A DNA stretch of 56,369 bases from Armatimonadota bacterium (GTDB lineage: Bacteria > Armatimonadota > UBA5829 > DSUL01): positions 1 through 56,369 of the forward strand of contig JADLDK010000063.1 in assembly GCA_020846715.1 (NCBI GenBank), given 5' to 3'. Shown in pieces: positions 16,564 through 26,760 of the stretch (position 1 is the first letter of the stretch; each line of letters begins with the position of its first letter). The notes below the pieces were generated by a model that worked only from the letters and a program-made list of their open reading frames with translations, searched no databases and had not been told where the DNA came from. A program made the translations under genes and the position numbers.

Positions 16564-17643
16564 CTACGGCTCTTCGGAACTCGATGGCCCACTCTTGCGC
16601 GGACGCCGGGTAGATGCATGTGCCGAGGACTCAGAAGAGGGCAGGGCCTCCGGCTCTCTCAGACTGTCCGTTTGCAGAACGTGAACTCCAACGCCTTCCG
16701 TCACAAAAAAGTCCCGATCATCGGCCCGCAGCCAGTGGACCCGCGCATTCCTGCCCAGATTTCGGGTGGCTATCAGGCGCAGCAGACTCGAGTCGCGCGG
16801 CTCGGCCGCGTTCAGCGCCGCGCCAGTCATCCTCACCATCAAAACCAGCACCGCCACCAGAACCAGAACTATCAGCCCGGCCAGTAGCAGCCAGGAGGCG
16901 CTCCAGCCCGCAACCCCGGCATTGCCGAGGCGAAAGCTGGCAGGTGAGCGCTGACCCTGCTTCACCACAATTCCGGACAGACTCTGAGGCCCAAATCCCG
17001 CTTTTGAAGCTGTGACGGTATAGGTTCCCTGTTCGACCCCCGCAATAAAATAGCTGCCATCCGATTTGCTGGTGGAGACGTAGTTGCCATGATCCGTGAC
17101 GATGTTAACGCCGTCAATCGGACGGGACTGGGCATCCGTTACTGTGCCGTAAATCTGCTGCTCCGCCGCCTTGCGCGCCTCTGGAGAGAGCGAGGAGACG
17201 TTCTTCTCGGGCGGAAAACGCCTATCCTCAGTGGCGGACAGATTCTCTAACGCCTTATGAGGCTCTTCGCTAACTTTGGACGGAGCTGGAACCGGCTTAG
17301 CATCTACCTGAGGCGTCCCGTCAGGCGCTGGAGCAGAAGGCGGCTTCAACGCGGCTGCCGGAGTCTGCTTGCTCTCAGTGGTGGGAGAAGCGGGCTTCGG
17401 CGGCAGCTTTTTCACTGGCACAGAAATGCGCGTGCCTGTGTAGAGGAGATCCGGATTGCCTCTCGGAAAGCGCGCGCGGTTGAGCTGAATGAGCTGGGAC
17501 AGTGGGACGTTGTAGATCCGGGCGATGTCCGCCAGACTCTCACCCTTGCGTACCGTGTGCGTGACCACGGCAGACATAACTGACGTGGACACCAGAAGGA
17601 TCACTCCCAGGACAAGCGCCGTAACAGCGGTCCTCACGCGCAT
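16564..17643 (-). CDS. LysM and carboxypeptidase-regulatory-domain membrane protein
   Basis: This 359-residue protein starts at ATG 17643, with GAAAGG upstream. The frame extends further, but those 111 residues look random. A signal anchor (TAVTALVLGVILLVSTSV) leads to a LysM domain (THTVRKGESLADIARIYNVP, then LIQLNRARFP), which usually binds glycan strands. A Pro/Ala-rich linker follows. Then comes a CarboxypepD_reg-like beta domain (YGTVTDAQSRPIDGVNIV, SKSDGSYFIAGV). A second membrane segment (WLLLAGLIVLVLVAVLVLM) precedes a cytosolic tail of about 80 residues. It may be an envelope protein contacting peptidoglycan. Confidence 0.85.
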   Translation of the reverse strand: MRVRTAVTALVLGVILLVSTSVMSAVVTHTVRKGESLADIARIYNVPLSQLIQLNRARFPRGNPDLLYTGTRISVPVKKLPPKPASPTTESKQTPAAALKPPSAPAPDGTPQVDAKPVPAPSKVSEEPHKALENLSATEDRRFPPEKNVSSLSPEARKAAEQQIYGTVTDAQSRPIDGVNIVTDHGNYVSTSKSDGSYFIAGVEQGTYTVTASKAGFGPQSLSGIVVKQGQRSPASFRLGNAGVAGWSASWLLLAGLIVLVLVAVLVLMVRMTGAALNAAEPRDSSLLRLIATRNLGRNARVHWLRADDRDFFVTEGVGVHVLQTDSLREPEALPSSESSAHASTRRPRKSGPSSSEEP

Positions 17644-18042
17644 ATATCGAAAACTACCTTTCCTCTCACAGCAAGCGTTCGCACCTCGCGCCGTCTTCCG
17701 CGCCGATCTCGCCGTAACCGTCCCGCCTTCCCTGCTGAACGTCCCGTGGAGTCCTTCCGTGGAGCAATGGGGAGCCCGTACAATCACCAGTCGCCTCATC
17801 ATATCACCCGGTATCCACCAAACGCAAGTCGTTGTGGTCAAACAGTTGGGCAACCCCAAGGTATTGAGAAATTCACAGATGCAATGCGGGAGAGAAGGCG
17901 CCGTCGGAAGCGCTTGCGCGAAGGAAGGAATGGCTATTTGGCAGGCGAGTTTGGGAGATGACGGGTATTCTGTCACTACAATCTCACGCGGGCTTCTGTG
18001 TCACAGAACAGCGCCCGCAAAAGCAAGGCATGGAAACGCACG
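17644..18042. other. Divergent intergenic region between LysM gene and sugar isomerase
   Basis: This 399-base gap separates two diverging genes. A possible minus-strand promoter is annotated separately at 17798-17827. On the plus strand, TTGGGA (17951-17956) and TACAAT (17977-17982) are 20 bases apart, too far for a standard promoter. No gene is supported here. Confidence 0.35.
17798..17827 (-). promoter_or_regulatory. Possible promoter of the LysM gene
   Basis: On the minus strand TTGCGT (17827-17822) and TATGAT (17803-17798) are 18 bases apart. The -10 box matches five of six consensus positions; the -35 box matches only three. The leader would be about 150 bases. The call is tentative. 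Confidence 0.3.
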
Positions 18043-18801
18043 ATGGTTAAAATTCCGATTGGTCTTCAAATGTTTACGCTGCGCGACGAAGCTGGCAAAG
18101 ACTTTGCCGGCACGCTCAAAGCTGTTTCAGAGATCGGGTATGACGGGGTGGAGTTGGCAGGCGACGGTGGACTGAGCGCGAAGGAGCTGAAGAAGCTGCT
18201 GGATGATCTGGGGCTGGCCTGCGCCGGAGCTCACGAAGGACTCGAAAAGCTGGAAACCAGCCTGAACGCAGTTGTGGATTTTCACAAGGAGCTGAACAGC
18301 AAGTTTATCGCGATTCCATTCCTGGGCGAGGAGCGCCGCAAAGGCGCGGAAGGCTGGAAGAAGACCGCCGGGATTATGACGGAGATCGGACACAAACTGC
18401 GGGAAGAAGGCCTGCAGCTCTGCTACCACAACCACGCTTTTGAATTCGAAAAGTTCGATGGGCAGTATGCTCTGGACATTCTGTACGAAAACACTGACGC
18501 GGAAGCTGTACAGGCAGAGCTGGATACTTACTGGGTGAAGTATGGCGGGGAAGACCCTATTGAGTACATTGAAAAGCTGGAGCACAGAGTTCCGCTGATT
18601 CACCTGAAGGACATGGCCGCCACAGAAGACCGCACGTTCGCGGAAGTCGGCGAAGGCACTCTGGACATTCAGGGCATCTTCAACGCCGCCGAAAAAGCGC
18701 ATGCGCGCTGGATGATTGTGGAGCAGGACTCCTGCAAGCGCCCGCCGCTTGAGAGTGTAAAGATCAGTCTGGACAATCTCAAGAAGATGGGGCTGGCATA
18801 A
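18043..18801 (+). CDS. Sugar phosphate isomerase/epimerase-like TIM-barrel protein (paralogue 1)
   Basis: This 252-residue protein starts at ATG 18043 (MVKIPIGLQMFTLR). An in-frame GTG at 17998 adds 15 residues with no family likeness. Motifs of the xylose-isomerase-like TIM barrel are LCYHNHAFEFEKFDG (His-x-His region), EAVQAELDTYWVKYGG, PLIHLKDM and VEQDSCKRPP. The last supplies the family's C-terminal Glu/Gln ligand. Substrates in this family are often inositol-type or keto-sugars. It is followed 19 bases later by a closely related paralogue, so the two are probably co-transcribed. Confidence 0.85.
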   Translation: MVKIPIGLQMFTLRDEAGKDFAGTLKAVSEIGYDGVELAGDGGLSAKELKKLLDDLGLACAGAHEGLEKLETSLNAVVDFHKELNSKFIAIPFLGEERRKGAEGWKKTAGIMTEIGHKLREEGLQLCYHNHAFEFEKFDGQYALDILYENTDAEAVQAELDTYWVKYGGEDPIEYIEKLEHRVPLIHLKDMAATEDRTFAEVGEGTLDIQGIFNAAEKAHARWMIVEQDSCKRPPLESVKISLDNLKKMGLA

Positions 18802-18820
18802 GAGGCTGACTCTCGGGCAG

Positions 18821-19588
18821 ATGGGACGCATTCCGATAGCGCTGACCATGTACACCGTTCGCCAGAGCGCTTCAGAGGACTATCTGGGCACTGTGCGGCA
18901 GGTGGCGCAGATGGGATACGAAGGTATCCAGACGCACTTTCAGGTCACGGACCCAAAGGAGCTGCGGACTCTGGCGGACGATATGGGCTTTGAGATCGCC
19001 GGAGTTCACACTGCATGGGAGGCGCTCGTGAATGACTTTGACGCGGCAGTGGAGTATAACAAAGCGCTTCGCTGCCGCGACATTTCGTGTCCCAGCCTGC
19101 CGCCAGAATTCCGTTCCGCGGAAGGCTTTGCGGAAGCGGGGCGCGTTTTGAGCGACATCGGGCGCAGACTGCGAGAGCGTGAGCTGCGCCTGACCTACCA
19201 CAACCATGCTTTTGAGTTCCAGAGCTTTGAGGGGCAAAGCGGCTACGACATTCTGTTTGAATCAGCGGACGCTCAGGCACTGGCGACTGAACTGGATGTG
19301 TACTGGTTGGAGCATGCGGGGCAGGATCCCGTAACGTTTATCCGCCGCTTTGCCGGGCGCGCCCCCCTGCTGCACATCAAGGATATGGAAGCGGGCGAGG
19401 AGCGCTTCTTTGCGGAGGTTGGAGAGGGCATTCTGGACTGGCCAGCTATCTTCCAAGCGGCACAGGACGCCGCCGTAGAGTGGATGATTGTGGAGCAGGA
19501 TGAGTGCCGCAGACCGCCTCTGGAGAGCGCGAGAATCAGCCTGGAGAACGCGCTGCGGTTCAGAGAGGACGCACAGTCAACGTCATAG
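18821..19588 (+). CDS. Sugar phosphate isomerase/epimerase-like TIM-barrel protein (paralogue 2)
   Basis: This 255-residue protein starts at ATG 18821 and matches the preceding protein along its whole length. Shared motifs are LTYHNHAFEFQSFEG, ATELDVYWLEHAG, PLLHIKDMEAGEE, FAEVGEGILD and VEQDECRRPPLESARIS. All metal-ligand positions seen in paralogue 1 are kept. It therefore arose by tandem duplication and probably still acts on a similar sugar. Divergence in the N-terminal third may reflect a different substrate. Confidence 0.85.
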   Translation: MGRIPIALTMYTVRQSASEDYLGTVRQVAQMGYEGIQTHFQVTDPKELRTLADDMGFEIAGVHTAWEALVNDFDAAVEYNKALRCRDISCPSLPPEFRSAEGFAEAGRVLSDIGRRLRERELRLTYHNHAFEFQSFEGQSGYDILFESADAQALATELDVYWLEHAGQDPVTFIRRFAGRAPLLHIKDMEAGEERFFAEVGEGILDWPAIFQAAQDAAVEWMIVEQDECRRPPLESARISLENALRFREDAQSTS

Positions 19589-19664
19589 CCGCGTGGACCG
19601 GGTTCGCAGCGGAGAAAGACTCAGGCAGATGGACTGGGATGTCTTGCGAAAAACAGGCTGAGTG

Positions 19665-20975
19665 ATGAAGTTTCCGACGCAACTGTCATTCTCGCAATAT
19701 CCTCTTCGCCTGAGACGGGCACTTGTTATCGGGATGGCTGTGGGTTTTCTATGGCTGTATCCGGCCTGGGGTCCACTCAAAGCAGTCGGCTTTGAGACTG
19801 ACGGAGTTGATCCGATGCGTGTCGCGCGCATATTGGCGCCACTTCTGCTGTGGCTGGTGATTCCCCGGCGCGCGTACCGGGAGGTGCTGTGCTCCTTTTT
19901 CGGCGCGCCGCTGTCCGGCAGGATGCGATGGACACGCACACTTCTACTCACATGCCTGATCTTCAGCGCGTTTCCCCTGCTGACAGGTATTCTGAACACC
20001 AGCATGCCCTTCGTCATAGCGGCTGTGCTTCCGATGGTGACGAGTATTCTGGCGCTGATAGGCGTGTGTATGCTGGACGATGAGACGCTGCGCGTGGTAT
20101 TTCTGGGAGTTGCGCTGGTCGCGTTCGGCTTCGTCGCGGCCGGCATTGCCACAACGGGGCTGATGCCCTCCACCTACTTCGGGCGGCCACGCGTCTCTTT
20201 CGGCTTCTTTCACCCGACTTTCTCAGGAACAGCCCTTCTGGCGGCGGCCGTTTTGCCTCCGATGGCAGTGTGGAACTGGGTTCAGAAACTAAAGATGCTG
20301 TGGAGGATCACACTTGCGCTGGCATACGGCGCTGTGTGCATGGCGCTGCTGCACATGGCACAGAGCCGTAACCTCTTCATTGCGGTGATTGTGTGCGTGG
20401 CGTGCTGGGCGCTTGCGATGGTGAGCGGGAGGCGCAGACGCTCTCTGGTCTTCAGTCTCATTCTCCTGGCGCCGCTTGCGGTGTATGCATTTGCGCTGTT
20501 TGGCAACTCCAGCGACCCAATCTGGGCCTATGTGGACGAGCTTTCGTCTTACAGGCTGACAATCTTCCAGGGATTTCTGGTCAATCTCGTGCAACAGAGT
20601 CAGGGAAGCCTGTTTCTCGCTCCCAACAACAGGCTGTATCAGTTCCTTTCCACCTACTCCGGGTTTGCCGCCGTAGAGTCCGTGTATCTGTCGCTGTTTT
20701 TCAACTTCGGGCTCTTGTGCATGATTTTCTGTGGGGGAGCGATTGCATGGATAGGACTGAAGCTGTCGCGCTATAGCCGCACTGCGCTACCCTTTGGCGT
20801 TCTTTGTGGTGTGGTGCTCTACTATGCGCTGTCGGCGGAGGGGTTGACGGTGAGCAATCTGGCGGTGTTTCTGGCGTTTGCTTACGCGGTGCGCTCAGCG
20901 CTTCGGGCTAATGGATTGGCGGAGCCTGCGCCAGCAAGAGTTCAGGCATCAATGCGCCCTCAGACGGTGTCGTAG
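19665..20975 (+). CDS. O-antigen ligase/polymerase-like membrane protein
   Basis: This 436-residue polytopic protein starts at ATG 19665 (an in-frame GTG at 19662 is equally possible). It has about ten to twelve hydrophobic segments with a long periplasmic loop near residues 270-320 (IWAYVDELSSYRLTIFQGF). GRPRVSFGFFHPTFSGTALLA recalls the O-antigen ligase/Wzy fold. Such enzymes polymerise or ligate lipid-linked glycans at the outer face of the inner membrane. It heads the exopolysaccharide gene run and overlaps the next glycosyltransferase by one base. The family call rests on topology and context, so polymerase versus ligase is open. Confidence 0.7.
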   Translation: MKFPTQLSFSQYPLRLRRALVIGMAVGFLWLYPAWGPLKAVGFETDGVDPMRVARILAPLLLWLVIPRRAYREVLCSFFGAPLSGRMRWTRTLLLTCLIFSAFPLLTGILNTSMPFVIAAVLPMVTSILALIGVCMLDDETLRVVFLGVALVAFGFVAAGIATTGLMPSTYFGRPRVSFGFFHPTFSGTALLAAAVLPPMAVWNWVQKLKMLWRITLALAYGAVCMALLHMAQSRNLFIAVIVCVACWALAMVSGRRRRSLVFSLILLAPLAVYAFALFGNSSDPIWAYVDELSSYRLTIFQGFLVNLVQQSQGSLFLAPNNRLYQFLSTYSGFAAVESVYLSLFFNFGLLCMIFCGGAIAWIGLKLSRYSRTALPFGVLCGVVLYYALSAEGLTVSNLAVFLAFAYAVRSALRANGLAEPAPARVQASMRPQTVS

Positions 20976-22093
20976 TGGCGCTGGAGGTTTTTGTCAACGC
21001 ATCCAACATGGTTGGCGCAGGAGCTATGTCGCTGGGAGTGAGTCTGCTGCCAGAGCTCGCCAGGCGGCTGGACTCCTCCTGCGTTGTCGAAGTTCCCGAT
21101 GTTCCCGAGATGCGTAGAGCCGCATTTGACGGCCCAGCTGCGGTAGTGTTTGTCCCGAGACCCGGTGGCTCTAACGAGCTTGCCCGAATGCGGGATCTGT
21201 TCGTGAGAATTCCACGCGAAATACGGCGCAGAGGCTCCCGGGTGTGCCTGACACTTGGCGATATTGGGCCAGTATCCCTGAAATGCCCGCACGTTGTCTT
21301 CTGTCAGCAGGCTTTGCTGGTCTATGAAGGCGGCTTTGACACATGGTCTGGACTGAAAAAAGGGTATCTGACGCGGCACTTCGCCGCCTCAGCCCGGCGG
21401 GCCGCCGCTGTCGCGGTACAGACTCCGGTGATGGCCGCCCGTCTGAGCGAGCGCTTCCGCATCGAACCCGAGCGCATTCATGTTATCGGACAGCCTGCGC
21501 CGGATCATGTCGCAGCACGCATGGACTCTGCGGAAGCGAACGAGGTGATAGCAGCGTGCGAAAAGCCTGTGAAACTGCTGTTTCTGGCGGCGTCATATCC
21601 GCTGAAAAACCACCGTATCCTCTCCGCTCTGTGCGCGGAGCTGAAGCGGCGCGGGATGGAGAAAGACGTAGAAATTTTTCTAACCCTCAGAGAGGACGCC
21701 GCAGCGCTTCGCGAGCTGCGAGGTTGTGAGGAGATCGTAACGAACCTCGGGCGGCTCTCGCAGGATGAGGTTGCCGGAGCCTTGAAGGCAGCCGACGCTC
21801 TATTTCTGCCCACACTTCTCGAAAGCTACGGGCTGGTGTATGTGGAGGCGCTGGTGTGCGGGCGTCCGGTGATTACAAGCGACAGGGATTTTGCGCGGTA
21901 TATGTGCGGAGAGTTTGGCATCTACTTCGAGCCAACTTCGCCGCAGTCCGCTGCGGAGGCTATCGGCGCGTTCGCAGCGCGCAAAGAGGAGATTGGCCGA
22001 ATGCAGGGTGTGGAGCGGCACCTGGCGCAGTTTCCTCCTGACTGGGGAAGCGTGGCTGATGAGTTCGTGCGGATGATTCGGGAGGCTTGCTGA
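20975..22093 (+). CDS. GT4-type glycosyltransferase
   Basis: This 372-residue protein starts at GTG 20975, overlapping the TAG of the previous gene by one base. The C-terminal Rossmann domain has the GT4 pattern: [19 protein letters not shown], then [20 protein letters not shown]. The last contains the E-x7-E motif that binds the nucleotide sugar. The N-terminal domain is acceptor-binding and variable. It has no membrane segment and probably works at the inner face of the membrane. It would add one sugar to the growing exopolysaccharide repeat; the donor is unknown. Confidence 0.82.
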   Translation: MALEVFVNASNMVGAGAMSLGVSLLPELARRLDSSCVVEVPDVPEMRRAAFDGPAAVVFVPRPGGSNELARMRDLFVRIPREIRRRGSRVCLTLGDIGPVSLKCPHVVFCQQALLVYEGGFDTWSGLKKGYLTRHFAASARRAAAVAVQTPVMAARLSERFRIEPERIHVIGQPAPDHVAARMDSAEANEVIAACEKPVKLLFLAASYPLKNHRILSALCAELKRRGMEKDVEIFLTLREDAAALRELRGCEEIVTNLGRLSQDEVAGALKAADALFLPTLLESYGLVYVEALVCGRPVITSDRDFARYMCGEFGIYFEPTSPQSAAEAIGAFAARKEEIGRMQGVERHLAQFPPDWGSVADEFVRMIREAC

Positions 22094-22160
22094 CTGCGGA
22101 GCAGGAGCGCGGCTTGAAGTGCTATCATCCGCTGAGAAAACGCAAGGCGAGAGAGGACTA

Positions 22161-23207
22161 TTGAAGAAAGCGCTGATTTCGGGAGTTACGGGGCAGGACG
22201 GGTCGTATCTGGTGGAGTTTCTACTGAAGAAGGGCTACCAGGTTCACGGGATCATCCGCAGAGCATCAACCTTCAATACCGACCGCATTGACGCGATTTA
22301 TCAGGACCCTCATGAGGCGGATGTGCGCCTGTTCCTTCACTACGGAGACCTCTCCGACGGCACGGGACTGAGGCGGATACTTGAAAGTGTCCAGCCGGAT
22401 GAAGTGTACAATCTCGGCGCGCAGTCGCATGTCAAGGTTTCTTTCGAGCAGCCGGAGTACACGGCGGATGTGGTAGCGACCGGCGCTCTTCGGCTGCTGG
22501 AAGCGCTGCGGGACTACGTGAGCCTTTGCGGCAGGAAAGTGCGCTACTATCAGGCGGGCTCATCAGAGATGTACGGCAGCGCGCCGCCCCCGCAAAATGA
22601 GGCCACACCATTTCACCCCCGCAGCCCCTACGCGGTCGCCAAAGTGGCCGCACACTGGTACTCTGTGAACTACCGCGAATCGCATGCAATGTTCATCTGC
22701 AACGGGATTCTTTTCAATCACGAGTCTCCGAGGCGGGGCGAAACGTTTGTCACACGCAAAATCACACGGGCGATTGGGCGCATTAAGCACGGCTTGCAGG
22801 AGAAGCTGTATCTGGGAAATCTCGACGCAAAGCGGGACTGGGGCTTCGCGGGTGACTATGTGGAAGCGATGTGGCTGATGCTGCAGCAGGATGAGCCGGA
22901 TGACTATGTGGTGGCGACTGGTGAATCGCGCAGCGTGCGAGAGTTTCTGGAGGAGTCTTTCGCGCTCGCGGAGATGGACTGGCAGCAGTACGTGGAGATT
23001 GATCCCCGCTACTTCCGTCCCGCGGAGGTGGACTATCTGCTGGGCGATGCAAGCAAGGCGCGAGAGGCGCTGGGATGGACGCCGAAAGTGAGCTTCTGGG
23101 AGCTGGTGCGGATGATGGTGGAGCACGACATGGAACTGGCGCGCCAGGAACGCACGCTCAAGCAGGCCGGGCACAGAGTCACTCTCAGAGGAATCGCCAA
23201 TGGATAA
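22161..23207 (+). CDS. gmd: GDP-mannose 4,6-dehydratase
   Basis: This 348-residue short-chain dehydrogenase converts GDP-D-mannose to GDP-4-keto-6-deoxymannose with bound NADP. It starts best at TTG 22161 (GAGAGG at 22151-22156 just upstream), giving [17 protein letters not shown] like homologues. A GTG at 22119 would add 14 unusual residues. The cofactor loop is GVTGQDG at 8-14, GSSEMYG holds the active-site Ser/Glu at about 133-139, and Tyr157-x3-Lys161 (SPYAVAK) is the catalytic pair. It overlaps fcl by 8 bases, so the two enzymes of the GDP-L-fucose pathway are coupled. Confidence 0.95.
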   Translation: MKKALISGVTGQDGSYLVEFLLKKGYQVHGIIRRASTFNTDRIDAIYQDPHEADVRLFLHYGDLSDGTGLRRILESVQPDEVYNLGAQSHVKVSFEQPEYTADVVATGALRLLEALRDYVSLCGRKVRYYQAGSSEMYGSAPPPQNEATPFHPRSPYAVAKVAAHWYSVNYRESHAMFICNGILFNHESPRRGETFVTRKITRAIGRIKHGLQEKLYLGNLDAKRDWGFAGDYVEAMWLMLQQDEPDDYVVATGESRSVREFLEESFALAEMDWQQYVEIDPRYFRPAEVDYLLGDASKAREALGWTPKVSFWELVRMMVEHDMELARQERTLKQAGHRVTLRGIANG

Positions 23208-24138
23208 GGATGCGCTTGTCTTTGTCGCGGGACACAGAGGGTTGGTTGGCTCCGCGCTGGTGCGCAGGCTGGAGCGCGATGGATATCAGAAGCTGGTGAC
23301 ACGCTCCCGGCAGGAGCTGGACCTGACCGATCAGCTTGCCGTTGACAGATTCTTCCGCGAGACTCATCCAGATTATGTCTTTCTGGCTGCGGCGCGCGTG
23401 GGCGGCATACTGGCCAATGACAGCTTCCCTGCCGACTTCATCCGGGACAACCTTCTGATTCAGACAAACGTCATTGACGCCGCCTACCGGAACGGAACAA
23501 GGAAGCTGCTTTTTCTGGGTTCTTCGTGCATCTACCCCCGCCTGGCCGAACAGCCGATTCGAGAGGACTGCCTTCTGACCGGACCACTGGAGAAGACCAA
23601 CGAAGCCTACGCGGTAGCCAAAATTGCGGGAGTCAAGATGTGCGAAGCCTACCGGCGGCAGTACGGCTTTAACGCGATTACCCTGCAGCCGACCAACCTC
23701 TACGGACCTAACGACAATTTTGACCTGAACTCCTCGCACGTTCTGCCCGCACTTCTGCGCAAGTTCCATGAGGCCAGGCAGCAAAGCAACCCGCAGGTGG
23801 TTGTCTGGGGCACCGGAAAGCCGCGCCGCGAGTTTCTGCACGTGGATGATCTGGCGGATGCAGCGCTGTTTCTGATGAACAGCTATGACGCAGCGGAGAT
23901 GGTGAATGTCGGCACGGGCGAAGATTTGACGATTGGTGAGCTGGCGAATCTGGCGCGGGAGGTCACAGGCTACAGCGGAGAGATTGTCTATGACACGTCC
24001 CGACCGGACGGCACACCGCGTAAGCTGCTGGATGTTTCCAGGCTCTTTGGTCTGGGCTGGCGGCCGAAAATCGGTCTCAGAGAGGGAATGCAAAGCACGT
24101 ACGAGTGGTTTCTTGCAAACGAGACCGCGGCTGTGTAG
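23200..24138 (+). CDS. fcl: GDP-L-fucose synthase
   Basis: This 312-residue NADPH-dependent enzyme epimerises and reduces the Gmd product to GDP-L-fucose. The cofactor motif is GHRGLVG at 11-17. The active site matches the family: Ser108/Ser109-Cys110 (GSSCIYP), Tyr137-x3-Lys141 (YAVAK) and His180 (NSSHVLPAL). It overlaps the gmd stop by 8 bases. A GDP-mannose 3,5-epimerase follows after a 253-base gap, so this locus directs GDP-mannose into two different L-sugars. The symbol wcaG is also used for this gene. Confidence 0.95.
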   Translation: MDKDALVFVAGHRGLVGSALVRRLERDGYQKLVTRSRQELDLTDQLAVDRFFRETHPDYVFLAAARVGGILANDSFPADFIRDNLLIQTNVIDAAYRNGTRKLLFLGSSCIYPRLAEQPIREDCLLTGPLEKTNEAYAVAKIAGVKMCEAYRRQYGFNAITLQPTNLYGPNDNFDLNSSHVLPALLRKFHEARQQSNPQVVVWGTGKPRREFLHVDDLADAALFLMNSYDAAEMVNVGTGEDLTIGELANLAREVTGYSGEIVYDTSRPDGTPRKLLDVSRLFGLGWRPKIGLREGMQSTYEWFLANETAAV

Positions 24139-24391
24139 GAGCGCTTCCGAGAGCCGGATCAGGCGGAGCGTTCGGATTCAGGCTGTTGTGCAAATTTCGC
24201 AGCCTTGCGCTAAGATGCAACGTCTGGTCTTCGCTAAAGAGTCCGCTTCGGTAACACCTCATAAAAACACCAATTTTCATTCGACCGATGCGCCCGCGAC
24301 GGCTCTTTCAGCCAGTCCAGTTTCAAGGATGAAAGTATCCGCCTGAGTTGTGCGCGAAAAGCGCTGCACGGGTACGGGAAGGGGAGTCAGT

Positions 24392-25426
24392 ATGTCAACT
24401 TTGGAAAACAGCCGCGTCCTGGTCACCGGCGCAGGCGGCTTTATCGGCCATCACCTTGTGAGTTTTCTCAAACAGAAGGGCTACTGGGTGCGGGGCGTTG
24501 ACATAAAGGAGCCCGAGTACGCGCCGACGGACGCTGATGAGTTCGAGCTTCTGGATCTGCGGCGCTGGGACAGTTGCCTGCAGGCGACACGCAGCATTGA
24601 CGAAGTGTACGCTCTGGCGGCGGATATGGGCGGGATGGGCTTTATCTCCGCCAATCACGCGCAGATTCTGCACAACAACTCGTTGATTAACATTCACACC
24701 CTGGAGGCGGCAAGAGTCAACGGAGCGAAGCGCTATTTCTACACTTCATCAGCCTGCGTCTATCCGGAATACAGGCAAACCGACGCGCATGTCACGCCGC
24801 TGAAGGAAGAAGATGCCTATCCGGCTGCGCCCCAGGACGCCTATGGGTGGGAAAAGCTGGTGACAGAGCAGCTTTGCGCGCACTACCGCAACGACTACGG
24901 AATACAGACACGCACAGTGCGCTTTCACAACATCTTCGGTCCACTGGGGACGTGGGACGGTGGACGGGAAAAGGCGCCAGCCGCCATGTGCCGGAAAGTG
25001 GCGCAGGCGAAGCTCAGTGGCAATCACGAGATTGAAATCTGGGGTGACGGGGAGCAGACGCGCTCTTTCTGTTACATTGACGACTGCCTGGAAGGTATTT
25101 ACCGCCTGATGCGCTCCGACTACGCTGAGCCGCTGAACCTCGGGTCCGATGAGCTGGTGACAATCAACCAACTGGCGGATATCGTTGCAGAAGTAGCCGG
25201 CATAACGATAACCCGACGCCACGTGTCAGGGCCGCAGGGTGTGCGCGGGCGAAACTCCGACAATACGCGTCTGCGAGAAGTCTTGAAGTGGGAGCCCGCA
25301 CTGACGCTCAAACAGGGGATTGCGCGGACGTATCCGTGGATTGAAGAGCAGGTGCGAGAGCGGGAAGCGCTTGCGTATTCGAAAGAGGTGCTCATCAGCG
25401 ACGCCTCTCGCATCGCTACTGTTTGA
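24392..25426 (+). CDS. GDP-mannose 3,5-epimerase-like enzyme
   Basis: This 344-residue extended SDR enzyme starts at ATG 24392 (AAGGGGAG 7 bases upstream). It closely matches plant GDP-mannose 3,5-epimerase: AADMGGMGFI, SSACVYPEYRQ, RFHNIFGPLGTW, REKAPAAMCRK and GPQGVRGRNSDN are the hallmark segments. The residues expected for catalysis are present: Cys122, Tyr151-x3-Lys155 and Lys194. The product would be GDP-L-galactose and GDP-L-gulose. In plants this feeds ascorbate; here its neighbours point to exopolysaccharide. It is separated from the glycosyltransferase downstream by only 14 bases. Confidence 0.9.
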   Translation: MSTLENSRVLVTGAGGFIGHHLVSFLKQKGYWVRGVDIKEPEYAPTDADEFELLDLRRWDSCLQATRSIDEVYALAADMGGMGFISANHAQILHNNSLINIHTLEAARVNGAKRYFYTSSACVYPEYRQTDAHVTPLKEEDAYPAAPQDAYGWEKLVTEQLCAHYRNDYGIQTRTVRFHNIFGPLGTWDGGREKAPAAMCRKVAQAKLSGNHEIEIWGDGEQTRSFCYIDDCLEGIYRLMRSDYAEPLNLGSDELVTINQLADIVAEVAGITITRRHVSGPQGVRGRNSDNTRLREVLKWEPALTLKQGIARTYPWIEEQVREREALAYSKEVLISDASRIATV

Positions 25427-25440
25427 GACATCGCTCTGCA

Positions 25441-26703
25441 ATGCGTGTCCTCGTTACAGACCCGTACTACTCCCCGGAGAGTGTCGGACCGGCCATCTGG
25501 ATAGAGCAACTCAATCTGGACCTCGTGGAGCGCGGACACAAGGTGACCATGCTTACGGCCATGCCGCACTTCCCGCTGAGGGTCGTTTTTGAGGGCTTCA
25601 AGCGCAAGCTGTTCATGCGCAGTATGGAGAACGGCGTGCGGGTTATCCGGTCCTGGGTTTACGCCAACGGAGACAAATCCTTCAAGCCACGCCTCCTCAA
25701 CTGGGGAAGCTTCACGGTAACCTCCTTTCTCGCCGGACTCTTCAGCGCGCCAAAGTGCGATGTGGTGTACGCTATCCTATGGCCGCTGCCGCTCGGGGTG
25801 AGTTCGGCGTTTCTGGCATGGACTCGGGGAGCGAAGCTGGTGGTGAACGTGCAGGATATGTATCCTGACATCGCGATTTCACTGGGACTGCTCAAGAACC
25901 CGCGCGTTGTGCGCTTCTTTCAGAAGATGGAGAAGTGGATCTACCGGCGCGCCAGCAAAGTTGTGGTGCTCTCAGAGGGTTTCAAAGAGAATCTGCTGGC
26001 CAAAGGTGTGCCGGAGGACAAAATTGTTGTCATCCCAAACTGGGCGGATCCGGACGCTATCCAGCCCGGCCCTCGCGACAACAGCTTCCGCGAAGAGCTG
26101 GGGGTGGGTGAGCGCTTTACGGTGCTGTACTCCGGTGGCCTGACCCACAACAGCGATCTGGAGCCAGTGGTGAGGGCAGCGGCTCTACTCAGAGACGAAC
26201 CATTTGAGTTTGTCATCTGCGGAGACGGCTATCACAAACAGGCTTTGACCGATCTGGCCAAAGAGCTGAAACTCAGCAATCTGCAGTTCAAACCGTTTCA
26301 GCCTCTCGAATACTACCCGACTGTGCTCCAGGCGGCGGATATCACCCTTGTGACGCTGAATAATCAGTCCACGTACGCTTCCGTCCCGTCCAAGGTCTAC
26401 AAGCAGATGGCTGCGGGCCGCGCCATTCTGGCGGTGACGGCTCCGGGCAACGAGGTGGACAGGATGATTTCAGAGGCGCAGTGCGGTCTGTGCGTGCCTC
26501 CGGGCGACCCCGAGGCTCTGGCGGAGAAGATCCGATGGGCTGCGCAACACAGGGACGAAGTGGACCAGATGGGCGCCAACGCGCGGGCCTATCTCGAATG
26601 CCATCACGGTCGCAAACAGTGCGTGGATAGGATTGAAGAGGTTCTGCTGGAGGCTTGCGGCAAGTCCGGTCGCGCGCAGATTTCGACTTCTCGAGTGGCC
26701 TGA
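25441..26703 (+). CDS. GT4-family glycosyltransferase (WcaI/WbuB-like)
   Basis: This 420-residue protein starts at ATG 25441 (MRVLVTDPYYSPES); a TTG at 25423 is in frame but overlaps the preceding stop. The N-terminal half has LVVNVQDMYPDIAISLGLL and the C-terminal half has VLYSGGLTHNSDLEPVVRAA, then VPSKVYKQMAAGRAILAV, all typical of the WcaI/WbuB group of GT4 enzymes. These transfer sugars such as fucose or N-acetylfucosamine. No membrane segment is obvious. It follows the GDP-mannose epimerase, whose product may be its donor; that link is inferred. Confidence 0.85.
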   Translation: MRVLVTDPYYSPESVGPAIWIEQLNLDLVERGHKVTMLTAMPHFPLRVVFEGFKRKLFMRSMENGVRVIRSWVYANGDKSFKPRLLNWGSFTVTSFLAGLFSAPKCDVVYAILWPLPLGVSSAFLAWTRGAKLVVNVQDMYPDIAISLGLLKNPRVVRFFQKMEKWIYRRASKVVVLSEGFKENLLAKGVPEDKIVVIPNWADPDAIQPGPRDNSFREELGVGERFTVLYSGGLTHNSDLEPVVRAAALLRDEPFEFVICGDGYHKQALTDLAKELKLSNLQFKPFQPLEYYPTVLQAADITLVTLNNQSTYASVPSKVYKQMAAGRAILAVTAPGNEVDRMISEAQCGLCVPPGDPEALAEKIRWAAQHRDEVDQMGANARAYLECHHGRKQCVDRIEEVLLEACGKSGRAQISTSRVA

Positions 26704-26760
26704 AGAACCAGCCTCAGCGCACGCGGCTACAACCGGTGAAGTGGAGACCAGCTGCAGGAA

